In this document: positions 1 through 8,609 of the stretch, one piece after another | Position numbering within the stretch: position 1 is the first letter of the stretch | Layout of the letters: every line of letters starts with the position of its first letter | Assembly: GCA_010029775.1 (NCBI GenBank) | Contig: RGWK01000004.1 | Span: forward strand, 1 to 32,149 | Length of the DNA stretch: 32,149 bases | Direction: 5' to 3' | Source of the DNA: Gammaproteobacteria bacterium | GTDB lineage: Bacteria; Pseudomonadota; Gammaproteobacteria; Steroidobacterales; Steroidobacteraceae | Notes under the pieces: generated by a model | Told to the model about the DNA's origin: nothing | Seen by the model: the letters and a program-made list of their open reading frames with translations, nothing else | Database searches by the model: none | Position numbers and translations under genes: made by a program

Positions 1-1737
1 GAGCCGGCTCAAATCCTGACGTAGCAGCGTCGGCACGAGGTCGATGCGTTTGTTTGGGGTCCAGAGTCGCTGCGGTAACGAGGGTTGCAACGGCCCGAGG
101 TCGATGCCATGCGGTTCGCGGACAATGCGGCTGAGCGTGAGGCCGCCCGAGAGCGGATTCCACCCGGCGCCTCGTTCGCCTGTGCGGATGCCGAGCGCGA
201 TGGTGCGTTTGGGCGTCAACCACCGTGTTGCCAGGCGCGTGAGCGCAGCAGGACGGCGCGCAGGGTCGAGAGACTCGAGCCGCGAGGCGAGCGCTTCGCA
301 GATTTCCCAATCGTGGCGTTGATCAGCTTGCCGCGGGAACAATGGCTCACAGTATTTGACTGTGTTGCGGATCGCGAGCATGTGGAATACGAGATCGAAA
401 TGGTCCCGCTCGAGCGCGAAGGTCGGCGGCAGGATGAGATGCGCATGGCGCGTGGTTTCGTTGATGTAGAAGTCGATCGACAGCATGAACTCGAGCTGCG
501 GCAACGCTGCCGCCAACTGGTTGCCGTTGGGTGTCGAGAGCACCGGATTTCCCGCCGCGGTGACAAGACCACGGATTTGGCCTTTGCCCGGAGTCAGGAT
601 TTCTTCGGCCAGCGCCGCGACCGGGTACTCGCCGCTGAATTCCGGCAGTCCACGAACGCGGGTCCGGCGCTTGGCGAAAGACCCGGGTGTGCCGAAGCCG
701 ACGCCGCTACGACGCGTATCCAGCGCGGGTGAGGTAAAGAGTGCGCCCCCTTCGCGATCGAGGTTGCCCGTGACAATGTTGAGCACTTGGATCAACCACT
801 GTGACAGCGCGCCGAAGGCCTGCGTTGATACCCCCATTCGTCCGTAGCAAACGGCAGCCGGCGAGCCAGCAAAGTCACGCGCAAGTTGGCGGATGCGTGT
901 GGCCTCGACACCAGTAGGGCCGGCCACGCGTTCGGGTGGCCACTCCGCACAGATCGCACGCAGTTCATCGAGACCGTCGAGCGAGGTGGCAAGGCGGCCG
1001 GGGGCAGCGAGATTTTCGGCAAAGATCACCTGCAGCAGCGCGAGTAGCAGCAGTGCGTCGGTCCCTGGCGTGACGAACAAATGGGTATCGGCCATGTCCG
1101 CCGTTTCCGAGCGCCGCGGATCAACGACTACCAGTCTGCCGCCACGCGTGCGCAAGGCCTTCAGCCGCCGCGCCACATCCGGCGCCGTCATCAGACTGCC
1201 ATTCGAGACCACGGGATTGGCACCGAGCACCAGCAGAAATTGCGTGCGATCGATATCCGGGATCGGGATCATCAGCTGGTGGCCGTACAGCAACCATGAC
1301 ACCAGGTGATGCGGCAACTGGTCGACCGAGGTGGCCGAGTACCGATTTCGACTGCGCAGTGCGCGCAGCAGCCGCGCTCCGCCCATCAGGCCGGTGTAAC
1401 TGTGTACCTGCGGGTTGCCGATGTAACTGCCGACGGCTTCCGAACCGTATTCACGCTGAATGGCGAGCAGCCGCTCGGCGGCTTCGTCGAGCGCTTCATC
1501 CCAGGAGATCTCTCGCCAGGTATCGCCTTCGCGTCGCACCGGTCGACGCAGTCGGTCGGGATCCTCGTGTACGTCTTTCAGCGCCAGTGCTTTCGGGCAG
1601 ATATGCCCGCGGCTGAATGGATCAGCTTCATCGCCACGGATCGAAACAATTTCGCGACCGCGATGGCGGATTTCCACTCCGCACATCGCCTCGCACAGGT
1701 GGCAGGTCCGGTAATGGATCGCGACAGAGTCTGACAT
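1..1737 (-). CDS. Molybdopterin-dependent oxidoreductase with N-terminal 4Fe-4S motif (partial; C-terminus beyond window start)
   Basis: Reverse-strand frame open from ATG at 1737 to position 1 with no stop: MSDSVAIHYRTCHLCEAMCGVEIRHRGREIVSIRGDEADPFSRGHICPKALAL... The CxxCxxxC...C cluster and the later LLVLGANPVVSNGS and RHAHLILPPTFALERD segments are typical of the family. Not in the ORF track because it runs off the edge. Confidence 0.93.
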   Translation of the reverse strand, partial: MSDSVAIHYRTCHLCEAMCGVEIRHRGREIVSIRGDEADPFSRGHICPKALALKDVHEDPDRLRRPVRREGDTWREISWDEALDEAAERLLAIQREYGSEAVGSYIGNPQVHSYTGLMGGARLLRALRSRNRYSATSVDQLPHHLVSWLLYGHQLMIPIPDIDRTQFLLVLGANPVVSNGSLMTAPDVARRLKALRTRGGRLVVVDPRRSETADMADTHLFVTPGTDALLLLALLQVIFAENLAAPGRLATSLDGLDELRAICAEWPPERVAGPTGVEATRIRQLARDFAGSPAAVCYGRMGVSTQAFGALSQWLIQVLNIVTGNLDREGGALFTSPALDTRRSGVGFGTPGSFAKRRTRVRGLPEFSGEYPVAALAEEILTPGKGQIRGLVTAAGNPVLSTPNGNQLAAALPQLEFMLSIDFYINETTRHAHLILPPTFALERDHFDLVFHMLAIRNTVKYCEPLFPRQADQRHDWEICEALASRLESLDPARRPAALTRLATRWLTPKRTIALGIRTGERGAGWNPLSGGLTLSRIVREPHGIDLGPLQPSLPQRLWTPNKRIDLVPTLLRQDLSRL

Positions 1738-1815
1738 CGGCCGATTATTGACCATTTGCTTGGTAACATCACTCCGTCTACGAGTCAGCCGTCTTCAGGC
1801 GAGGGTATGTAGCGC

Positions 1816-2652
1816 ATGAGCACCGAGTACACACCACCCAAAGTTTGGGTTTGGAATCGAACCAACGGCGGCAAGTTCGCCAACATCAACCGTCCGACGG
1901 CCGGGTCTACCCACGACAAGGAATTGCCGCGCGGCCGCAACCCCTTGCAGTTGTATTCGCTGGGCACGCCCAACGGCGTCAAGGTTACGGTGATGCTCGA
2001 AGAGCTGCTTGCTGCGGGACACTCCGGTGCCGAGTACGATGCCTGGCTCATCAACATCGGTGAGGGCGATCAATTCGGCAGTGGCTTCGTCGCGGTGAAC
2101 CCGAATTCGAAGATCCCGGCACTGCTCGATCTCAGCACCTCACCATCGACGCGGGTGTTCGAGTCCGGATCCATCCTCGTTTATCTGGCCGAAAAATTCG
2201 GTGCCTTTCTGCCGCGCGAGGCCGCAGCACGCGCCGAGTGTTTGTCGTGGCTCTTCTGGCAGATGGGCAGTACGCCGTATCTGGGCGGCGGCTTCGGACA
2301 CTTCTATGCCTACGCGCCGCAGAAATGGGAATACCCGATCGATCGGTTCGCGCTTGAGGTCAAGCGCCAACTCGATGTGCTCGATCGTAATCTGGCGACC
2401 CGTCGCTATGTGGCGGGCGAGGAGTACAGCATTGCCGATATGGCGGTATTCCCGTGGTACGGGGGTCTCGTGCTCAACAACCTGTACAACGCTGCAGAGT
2501 TTCTCGAGGTGGCAAGCTATCGCCACGTGGTGCGCTGGGCGAGCGAGCTGCGCGAGCGACCGGCCGTGCAGCGCGGGCAGCGGGTCAATCGGACCTGGGG
2601 GCCCGAAGAACTGCAGGTGCGTGAGCGGCACTCGGCGGCGGATTTTCGGTGA
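1816..2652 (+). CDS. yghU: Glutathione S-transferase-like disulfide-bond oxidoreductase, YghU type
   Basis: MSTEYTPPKVWVWNRTNGGKFANINRPTAGSTHDKELPRGRNPLQLYSLGTPNGVKVTVMLEELL matches the recognisable YghU N-terminus; NPNSKIPALLD and ESGSILVYLAEKFG are GST-fold motifs. Confidence 0.92.
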   Translation: MSTEYTPPKVWVWNRTNGGKFANINRPTAGSTHDKELPRGRNPLQLYSLGTPNGVKVTVMLEELLAAGHSGAEYDAWLINIGEGDQFGSGFVAVNPNSKIPALLDLSTSPSTRVFESGSILVYLAEKFGAFLPREAAARAECLSWLFWQMGSTPYLGGGFGHFYAYAPQKWEYPIDRFALEVKRQLDVLDRNLATRRYVAGEEYSIADMAVFPWYGGLVLNNLYNAAEFLEVASYRHVVRWASELRERPAVQRGQRVNRTWGPEELQVRERHSAADFR

Positions 2653-3193
2653 TGGCAAACAGGCTGCGCGTGTCGGCAGGCACCGCGCCGTAGCGCAGGA
2701 AAATCACGATGCCCTCGATAAAGCCCAGCGTGTAGAGCAGGGCGGTGGCGCGCAGCAACCAGCTCGTATCGATCACGAACGAAGCGAACACCACGAGCAC
2801 CACACCCACGGCGGCGGTACGGTTCAGGTGGGTATGGAGCAAAATCAACCGACCGCATTTGAACCACGACACGGCGAGCATCAGACCCAGCATACCGATG
2901 GCCAGCGCGATGAAGGCGAGGTTGGCCCTCACGACCGCCGGGAACCACTGATACAGCAGCAACGCGGCGCAAGGGTAAAACACGAGATCAGCGACTCCAT
3001 CGAGCATGGCGCCGCGCTCGCTCGTCTGTTGCCAGCGACGGGCCAGCCATCCGTCCAGAAAATCACTGAGCCCCAGCAGCGCAAACCACGTGAGCAGCGC
3101 GGTCTGGTTCGTCTGCGTATCGAAGACGAACAGCAGGGGCGAGCCAAAGAACCGAAAGATCGACAGGGCATTGGGCAGATTCACGGCCGGCAT
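2585..3193 (-). CDS. CDP-alcohol phosphatidyltransferase family membrane protein
   Basis: Track ORF 2585..3250. Contains the DGWLARRWQQTSERGAMLDGVADL motif (DGxxARx8Gx3Dx3D) in a hydrophobic protein. Start probably MMPAVNLPNALS near 3193-3196 rather than 3250. Confidence 0.82.
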   Translation of the reverse strand: MPAVNLPNALSIFRFFGSPLLFVFDTQTNQTALLTWFALLGLSDFLDGWLARRWQQTSERGAMLDGVADLVFYPCAALLLYQWFPAVVRANLAFIALAIGMLGLMLAVSWFKCGRLILLHTHLNRTAAVGVVLVVFASFVIDTSWLLRATALLYTLGFIEGIVIFLRYGAVPADTRSLFAITENPPPSAAHAPAVLRAPRSD

Positions 3194-3243
3194 CATGCCC
3201 ACATGGCCCGGCGTTCGGCAAAGGCCGTACACTCTGCAGATCG

Positions 3244-4317
3244 ATGACACGTCGCAACACCATTGCCGCGCTACTGCTCAGCGGTTGCGGGTCGGCGCTG
3301 ATCGCTGGCCCTGCGTCCGCGCCGCCGACCCCTGTGGGGACCTCGCCCGTTGCCGGCTACACGGAGGCGCTCGATCGCGGCTGGCTGGAGGCTGTCATCA
3401 CGGTGCGGCAGCCAGAAGCCGTACTGCAGTTGGCCGAGCAGGTCGCCGGTTGGCAGATTGAAGCCCTGCCCGCGGCTGACACGGCTGCAGGGGCCGCCGC
3501 CAGCGCGGCGCGCGAGTGGCGCGTCGGCGATGCTTCCGGTCAACCGGGGGTGCTGCGGGTGATCGAGGCACGCGCATCGGCTGCAGGAACCTCCGCACGG
3601 TCCGTGCGCGCCTCGGCTCAACCCTGGGATACGGGCGGACACTTCAGCGTGATGACGCGTTCCAATGATGCCGAGGGTCGCTGGCGAAAGGCTGAATCGC
3701 TCGGTTGGGGCGCCTGGAACGCGCCGGTGGAACTGGATTTCGCAGGGGTGCGGCTCGCCAATGTCATCTTGCGCGGGCCCGAGGGTGTCAACGTCTCTAT
3801 CTATGAACGACGCGCGCCACGGTTGCCCGATGCGCCGGATCTGCGTGGGCTGCGTCGTCCGTTCAATGCGATGCAGATCGTGCGCGACCCGGCTGCCGCT
3901 CGGCGCTTTTATGTAGACATTTTGAAATTCGAGGTCCTGAACGAGGGGCGTTATCGCGGTGCGCCCGGTGTCGCCAACAATTTCGGCATGCCGGCCAACC
4001 TCGCAGGCGAGGTCGTGCTCGATTACATGATCGTGGCGCCGGTCAAGAACGGACCCACGCAAATTGAGGTGGTGCGATTCAATGGTATCGAGGGGCGTGC
4101 CTTGCCGACCGATCCGGCACCTACGCTCGGCATCACGGCGCTGCGCTTTCCGGTGAGCCGTCTCGCACTTATCGAGGAGCGGCTGCGCGCGGCGAACTGG
4201 CCGCTGCTGCAAGAAGCGACCGTACGGCAACTGGCGCCGTACGGTCGCGTGCGTTCGCTGAGTGTGAGCTCGCCTGAGGGTGCGGTTCTCGAGTTCTTCG
4301 AACTCAGCGCCCCATGA
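3244..4317 (+). CDS. VOC (glyoxalase/dioxygenase) superfamily protein with N-terminal signal peptide
   Basis: N-terminus MTRRNTIAALLLSGCGSALIAGPASA looks like a signal peptide. FNAMQIVRDPAAARRFYVDILKFEVLNEG and SVSSPEGAVLEFFEL are VOC-like. Confidence 0.75.
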   Translation: MTRRNTIAALLLSGCGSALIAGPASAPPTPVGTSPVAGYTEALDRGWLEAVITVRQPEAVLQLAEQVAGWQIEALPAADTAAGAAASAAREWRVGDASGQPGVLRVIEARASAAGTSARSVRASAQPWDTGGHFSVMTRSNDAEGRWRKAESLGWGAWNAPVELDFAGVRLANVILRGPEGVNVSIYERRAPRLPDAPDLRGLRRPFNAMQIVRDPAAARRFYVDILKFEVLNEGRYRGAPGVANNFGMPANLAGEVVLDYMIVAPVKNGPTQIEVVRFNGIEGRALPTDPAPTLGITALRFPVSRLALIEERLRAANWPLLQEATVRQLAPYGRVRSLSVSSPEGAVLEFFELSAP

Positions 4318-5239
4318 TGGGCTGCCCCGGCCCGTACTTGGCCATGTACTCGGCGAAGTCGATGCGCGGTTTTGTCCACGACTTCAGATCAAAGATTTCC
4401 GGTGTTTTCTTTTCGAGCGCCAAGCGGGCACCGCGCGGCAGATCGTCGAGGCTGCGCAGCTTCGTGCCGAGGCCTTTGCCCCAGGTGCGCCCCGGTGTTT
4501 TGCCCATGCCGAGCCAGGGGTGAAAGCTGACCAGGTTCTGGAACTGCACCGTCGACAGGGCACTCGATTTGCCAGGATCCTGGATGTCGCGTAGGTCAGC
4601 GGCAAAAAAGTAATGCGAGTCCCAGTAGAACATGGGGCCGCCGGCTTCCTTCGGCCACTTGTCTTCTTTGAACGGATTAGGGAACGAAAAGGACGACTGG
4701 TTGGGTGCGAGCACCTTGCCGGCGATCACGTCGATGCGCATGTCCTTGGGTTTGAGAGTCGCCTCAGGTCCGGTGACGATGCCGTCGGGACCGATTTCCA
4801 CCGAAAGCGGGCCGCCGGCGAATTGCCAGATCTCACGCTTCTCGCCGGTGACGGGATTGACCCAATGATCGACGAGCTCATCGGTGTCGAAGGCGGTGTA
4901 GGCGCCCACCTCGCGCACCAGGCACTTGTAGTTGCCGTTCGGCAGCGGAGACCACGATCCCGCGGCGAGGTTCTGCATGGTCAGCATGGGCTTCAGATTG
5001 CCGTCATTGAGCCACAGGTACAGGTGCAGTCGTGTGAAGGTGTAGACCGTCTCTTCGGCAATCGAGCCCTTGAGTTTGGCGAGCAGGCGGGCCCGCGCTT
5101 TGGGGTCCTCCAGTTGCAGTGCCGACACTCCACTCGATGTGGCAGCCACGGCAGGCGAGATCATCGAGGCGGCCATCGATCCGCCTATGGCGACCGAGGC
5201 GCCGAGTACTGAGCGACGCGAAATACCCATGTCCGACAT
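4304..5239 (-). CDS. DUF1838 family protein with Tat-like signal
   Basis: Start MSDMGISRRSVLGASVAIGGS at 5239 with a GAGGGGG-type RBS upstream. VDHWVNPVTGEKREIWQFAGGP and HPWLGMGKTPG match DUF1838-type motifs. Confidence 0.82.
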   Translation of the reverse strand: MSDMGISRRSVLGASVAIGGSMAASMISPAVAATSSGVSALQLEDPKARARLLAKLKGSIAEETVYTFTRLHLYLWLNDGNLKPMLTMQNLAAGSWSPLPNGNYKCLVREVGAYTAFDTDELVDHWVNPVTGEKREIWQFAGGPLSVEIGPDGIVTGPEATLKPKDMRIDVIAGKVLAPNQSSFSFPNPFKEDKWPKEAGGPMFYWDSHYFFAADLRDIQDPGKSSALSTVQFQNLVSFHPWLGMGKTPGRTWGKGLGTKLRSLDDLPRGARLALEKKTPEIFDLKSWTKPRIDFAEYMAKYGPGQPIMGR

Positions 5240-5337
5240 GTGAACCCCCTCGAAAAATGAGCCCTGAACATAACGCAAGCCGATGCGTCTTGTCCTTGGC
5301 GACGTTACCCTGTCCTCCTGTTGCTCAAGGGGGTCAA

Positions 5338-6213
5338 ATGAGCGAAGCCACTGCATGGTCCAGACGTGAGGCCTTGGCCGGCCTCGGGCTGCTCGCGGTG
5401 TCGGGCGGCATGGCGCACGCGGCGGGTTCTGCAGCGTCAAGCGCACCGGCTGCTTCAGAGCCGTCAATCGTGCCTGCGGAGGTCTTCGCGGACTTCATGC
5501 GGCTGCGCACTTCGCCGGAGGGTAGGCCCGTGCTTTGGGTGTATTCCGGTGTGCTGGTCGTCAAGCCCGAGGGCGAAGTGGCGCGGACGCTGGCGCGCAT
5601 CGAGGGCTTGAGTCGCTCGTTTGCGGTCGCGCAGCCTGACGGCAGTTATCTCTGGACGCTCGATGAGGCCGGCTATTACTGCGATCCGCAGACGGGTGAA
5701 GTCGCCTCCTCCCTGTTCAATCCTTTCATCGGCCAAAACGTGGTGCCGAAACACTATCGCTCGCCGCAGACGCTGCGCTTTAGCCGCAACGGAATTATCC
5801 CCGGTCGCGAACTGCCACCCGGCATCGACTTTCGCGGCGAAATCACGCGCCTCGGGGAGGTCGCGGGAACCGTGGCTTTAACCGAAGATTTGTACGTGCG
5901 CATGGGCGCTACGGCAGCGACGGCGGATCGCCCGGCTCGTCCCGTGCGCTTCGCCAACTCGCTTGCGACCTTCACGACGTTACGGCGCAACCTGCAGCGC
6001 CCTGCCAACGAGTGGGTCGACTGCCAGTTCAACTACACGACCCTCAACACGTTCGTAGATTGGTTGCAGATGGGCGGTCGCGCGGGCGTGCAGGACATGC
6101 GACTCGTCGGCATCAAGTGTCGACTCGAGGATCGCGAGGCAGTACCGAGCAGTTTGCGCGCGCGCATCGAGCGCGAACATCCGGATTTGCTCAAGGGGAG
6201 TGAGCGCACATGA
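5338..6213 (+). CDS. DUF1838 family protein with Tat-like signal
   Basis: MSEATAWSRREALAGLGLLAVSGGMAHAAG start at 5338 after an AAGGGGG RBS. CDPQTGEVASSLFNPFIGQNVVPKHY and FVDWLQMGGRAG are DUF1838-like. Confidence 0.83.
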   Translation: MSEATAWSRREALAGLGLLAVSGGMAHAAGSAASSAPAASEPSIVPAEVFADFMRLRTSPEGRPVLWVYSGVLVVKPEGEVARTLARIEGLSRSFAVAQPDGSYLWTLDEAGYYCDPQTGEVASSLFNPFIGQNVVPKHYRSPQTLRFSRNGIIPGRELPPGIDFRGEITRLGEVAGTVALTEDLYVRMGATAATADRPARPVRFANSLATFTTLRRNLQRPANEWVDCQFNYTTLNTFVDWLQMGGRAGVQDMRLVGIKCRLEDREAVPSSLRARIEREHPDLLKGSERT

Positions 6214-7160
6214 TCGATCGACGCAGCCTCTTGCAAGGCGTGGGCTTCGCTGCGCTATTGCAGTCACCGGTGCTGGCCGAGGCGGCCGCTATGGTCGCCT
6301 CCGGGGGCGTGCCCGGCGCTGCGCCGGGTGCGCTTGATCTGCGCACCGCGCAGGGAAACGTGCGGGCAATGGCCAAGATGTCCGCCACGCTCGCTGCCGA
6401 TGGACACAAGCATGGCTGGTACAGCGGCGTGCTGATGGGTGTGGTGCCCGGGCAGGCGGTGCGCGAGCTCGTGGGCGTCATCGGCATGAGCACGCAGCGG
6501 CTGCGCGCGGTTCCGGAGCAGGGGGGTTATCAGCTGTTGCAGAAGGAGTGCGGCTTCTTCACCGATCTCGGTACCGGTGCCGTGCTCGATCGATGGCTTA
6601 ACCCCTACACCAACGAGTACGTTGAGCCGTTCCACATCGCCAATCCCGCGGTGAACCGCTGGATACTGCCGGTGGTCAAGGAGGAACGGTTCTATGATCG
6701 CGTGCAGAACGACGCGCCTGTGGAGCGACCCTTCGTGTTGCCGTGGAAGCGCGCGGGGGATCGCGTCATGCTTGAGCAACGCACCCACTTTTGGGCCAAC
6801 AACCCGCTGGATCCTGCAGTCTGGAAGCGGGAGAGCAGCGGGCCACGCATCCAGGTCTCCGATTGCATGAGTTACAACGCGCGGTACGATGATCTCGTTG
6901 ATCCGCGGCTCGACAGCGTGGAGTACTCGGGACATTGGGTGCACGTGCGACCGTGGCAGCCGTGGATGCTGATGGGCGCGCATCCGGGGCATTGCCTCTA
7001 TAGCGCGATGACCGGCAGCGCGCTGCGTGCCGAGAACGTGCCGGCCCAGATCCTCGGCATCGTGCGCGAGCGTCTGCCGGAGTTCCTGCAGCCGCCCACC
7101 GAGGTGCGCAAGAGCGAGCCCAGCATGATTCGCTTCATGCGGGAGCGCAAACCCTCGTGA
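6210..7160 (+). CDS. DUF1838 family protein
   Basis: ATGA overlap with the previous stop. MIDRRSLLQGVGFAALLQSPVLAEA signal; VLDRWLNPYTNEYVEPFHIANP and HVRPWQPWMLMGAHPGHCLYSAMTG. Confidence 0.87.
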   Translation: MIDRRSLLQGVGFAALLQSPVLAEAAAMVASGGVPGAAPGALDLRTAQGNVRAMAKMSATLAADGHKHGWYSGVLMGVVPGQAVRELVGVIGMSTQRLRAVPEQGGYQLLQKECGFFTDLGTGAVLDRWLNPYTNEYVEPFHIANPAVNRWILPVVKEERFYDRVQNDAPVERPFVLPWKRAGDRVMLEQRTHFWANNPLDPAVWKRESSGPRIQVSDCMSYNARYDDLVDPRLDSVEYSGHWVHVRPWQPWMLMGAHPGHCLYSAMTGSALRAENVPAQILGIVRERLPEFLQPPTEVRKSEPSMIRFMRERKPS

Positions 7161-7724
7161 GCGGTCCCCTGCATCGGCATTACCACGGCAAGATGCTGTA
7201 TCTCACCGATGGCATCGGCGAGATGGGCCGCGAGTTTTTCAATAGACGGACAGTTGCTCGGGACCTCGTGGTTCAACTTCACGACCCGTACCGCCCAGTG
7301 CGAGGGACTCACCTCGCGCGACGGGCGGGTCTCGCAGCGCTTCGAACTCGACGAAGACATCGAGTCCTTTGGCACCCACGCCTTGCACGGCGATGCCTGG
7401 GTCGTGGCCCGTTTGCGTCGATATACCGGACCAATGGAGCGATTTGCGCTCGCGACCTTCACCAATTCGACGCGTGCCAATGGCGCCTCCGGGCCGACAC
7501 TGATCCGTCTCGGTGAGGGCTATTCGCGCATCCACGATCTCGGCGAAGAGACCCTCGCGGTGCCGGCCGGGCAGTTTATTACCCGGCATATCCGCATCGA
7601 TGTGCCCGGTGTCGATGATTTCGAGGTTTGGGCGGGCGGCGAGGATTGCTTGCCGGTGCAACTGCGATCAAAGAATTTACGCCAGACCTATGTGCTGGTG
7701 GATGTGCAGGGAGAGTGGCGATGA
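7157..7724 (+). pseudogene. Small DUF3108-like/beta-rich protein interrupted by an apparent frameshift at the T5 run 7235-7239
   Basis: GTG start at 7157 overlaps the previous stop (GTGA). Frame A reads MSGPLHRHYHGKMLYLTDGIGEMGREFF and then becomes Arg-rich nonsense. Frame B resumes immediately as SIDGQLLGTSWFNFTTRTAQCEGLTSRDGRVSQRFELDEDIES...VDVQGEWR, ending at 7724 with ATGA onto the next gene. Removing one T gives one 188-aa ORF. Confidence 0.65.
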
Positions 7725-8602
7725 CCAGGGTACGCCTCAATAGACGTGACGTAGTGGGCGGTGCGATCGGCGCGGTAGCGGCGGGCGCGGTGGGTTCAGC
7801 AGCCCAGGCATCAGTCGATGCGGCGCGCTCGGCCTCGCCGTCTACGTCGACGCCCGATCCGCGCATGCTGTACCGCAAGCTGCACCTTCGCACCGACGAT
7901 GGGCTGCTGTTCTGGTGGCTGCAGGGGCCGAAGATCGGGCAGGTGGGCACGACCTTGACGCCGCTTTATACGAGCAGCATCGGCACCGTGCAGCGCGTGC
8001 GTCACCGGGAAGATGGCGGTTTCGACGTCACGCAACTGGAACTGATCATTATCTGCGATTTGCAGACGGGGGAGCCCCTGACGCAATGGCGAAACCCCTA
8101 CACGGACGAAATGATCCCTATCCGTTTTGCGCCGGTCGGTCCTACCGTGGTGCGCTACCGAGCCGACAATTCGCGTGTCTTGCCGACCGAAATTGGGGGC
8201 ACGCCGTTGCAGGCCACCGCGACCATGCATGCGCCGGTGATTGTCGGTGACGATGTGTTTCAACGCGATGAGTCGGTGGCGCGCGTGTTTACGCCCGGTC
8301 GTGCTACGCCCTTCGAGGTCAACGATATCGCCGTTTATCACGGCAGTCTCGCCAATCTGACCGACCCGGCGGTAACGGTGGGTGAGGCGACGGTATTCTT
8401 CGCCGAAGTCACAGGCTGGCAACGCTGGATGAACATGGGTGATCGTGCGGGCAATTTGACCTCACGCCTGACCGGCCGCAAGGTTAGGCGCTACGCGGAG
8501 CTACCGTCGCGTTGGCGCGAGCAGCTTGCGGCCGTCGCGCCGAAGATTGCCGCCGATCCCATTGCTGCGCTCGATGTCGCCGCAGCCCGTTTCGATCGAT
8601 GA
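7721..8602 (+). CDS. DUF1838 family protein with Tat-like signal
   Basis: ATGA overlap start. MTRVRLNRRDVVGGAIGAVAAGAVGSAAQA; LTQWRNPYTDEMIPIRFAPVG and GWQRWMNMGDRAGNLTSRLTG. Confidence 0.88.
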   Translation: MTRVRLNRRDVVGGAIGAVAAGAVGSAAQASVDAARSASPSTSTPDPRMLYRKLHLRTDDGLLFWWLQGPKIGQVGTTLTPLYTSSIGTVQRVRHREDGGFDVTQLELIIICDLQTGEPLTQWRNPYTDEMIPIRFAPVGPTVVRYRADNSRVLPTEIGGTPLQATATMHAPVIVGDDVFQRDESVARVFTPGRATPFEVNDIAVYHGSLANLTDPAVTVGEATVFFAEVTGWQRWMNMGDRAGNLTSRLTGRKVRRYAELPSRWREQLAAVAPKIAADPIAALDVAAARFDR

Positions 8603-8609
8603 GGTGACC

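Noticed and set aside
1748-1769. TTGACC...TAACAT as a promoter between the divergent oxidoreductase and yghU genes
   Set aside because: Spacing of about 10 nt is too short for a sigma70 promoter; the weak dyad ACCA-N6-TGGT is too short to claim.
2201-3247. 348-aa plus-strand ORF overlapping yghU and the phosphatidyltransferase
   Set aside because: Out-of-frame with yghU and antisense to the phosphatidyltransferase; Gln/His/Arg-rich composition.
3271-4230. 319-aa minus-strand ORF opposite the VOC gene
   Set aside because: Composition typical of antisense frames; the + strand ORF has signal peptide and VOC motifs.
7235-7239. T5 run as a programmed slippage site
   Set aside because: Too short for typical transcriptional slippage and no adjacent stop or rare-codon signal; indel or assembly error is preferred, so it is reported as a frameshift only.
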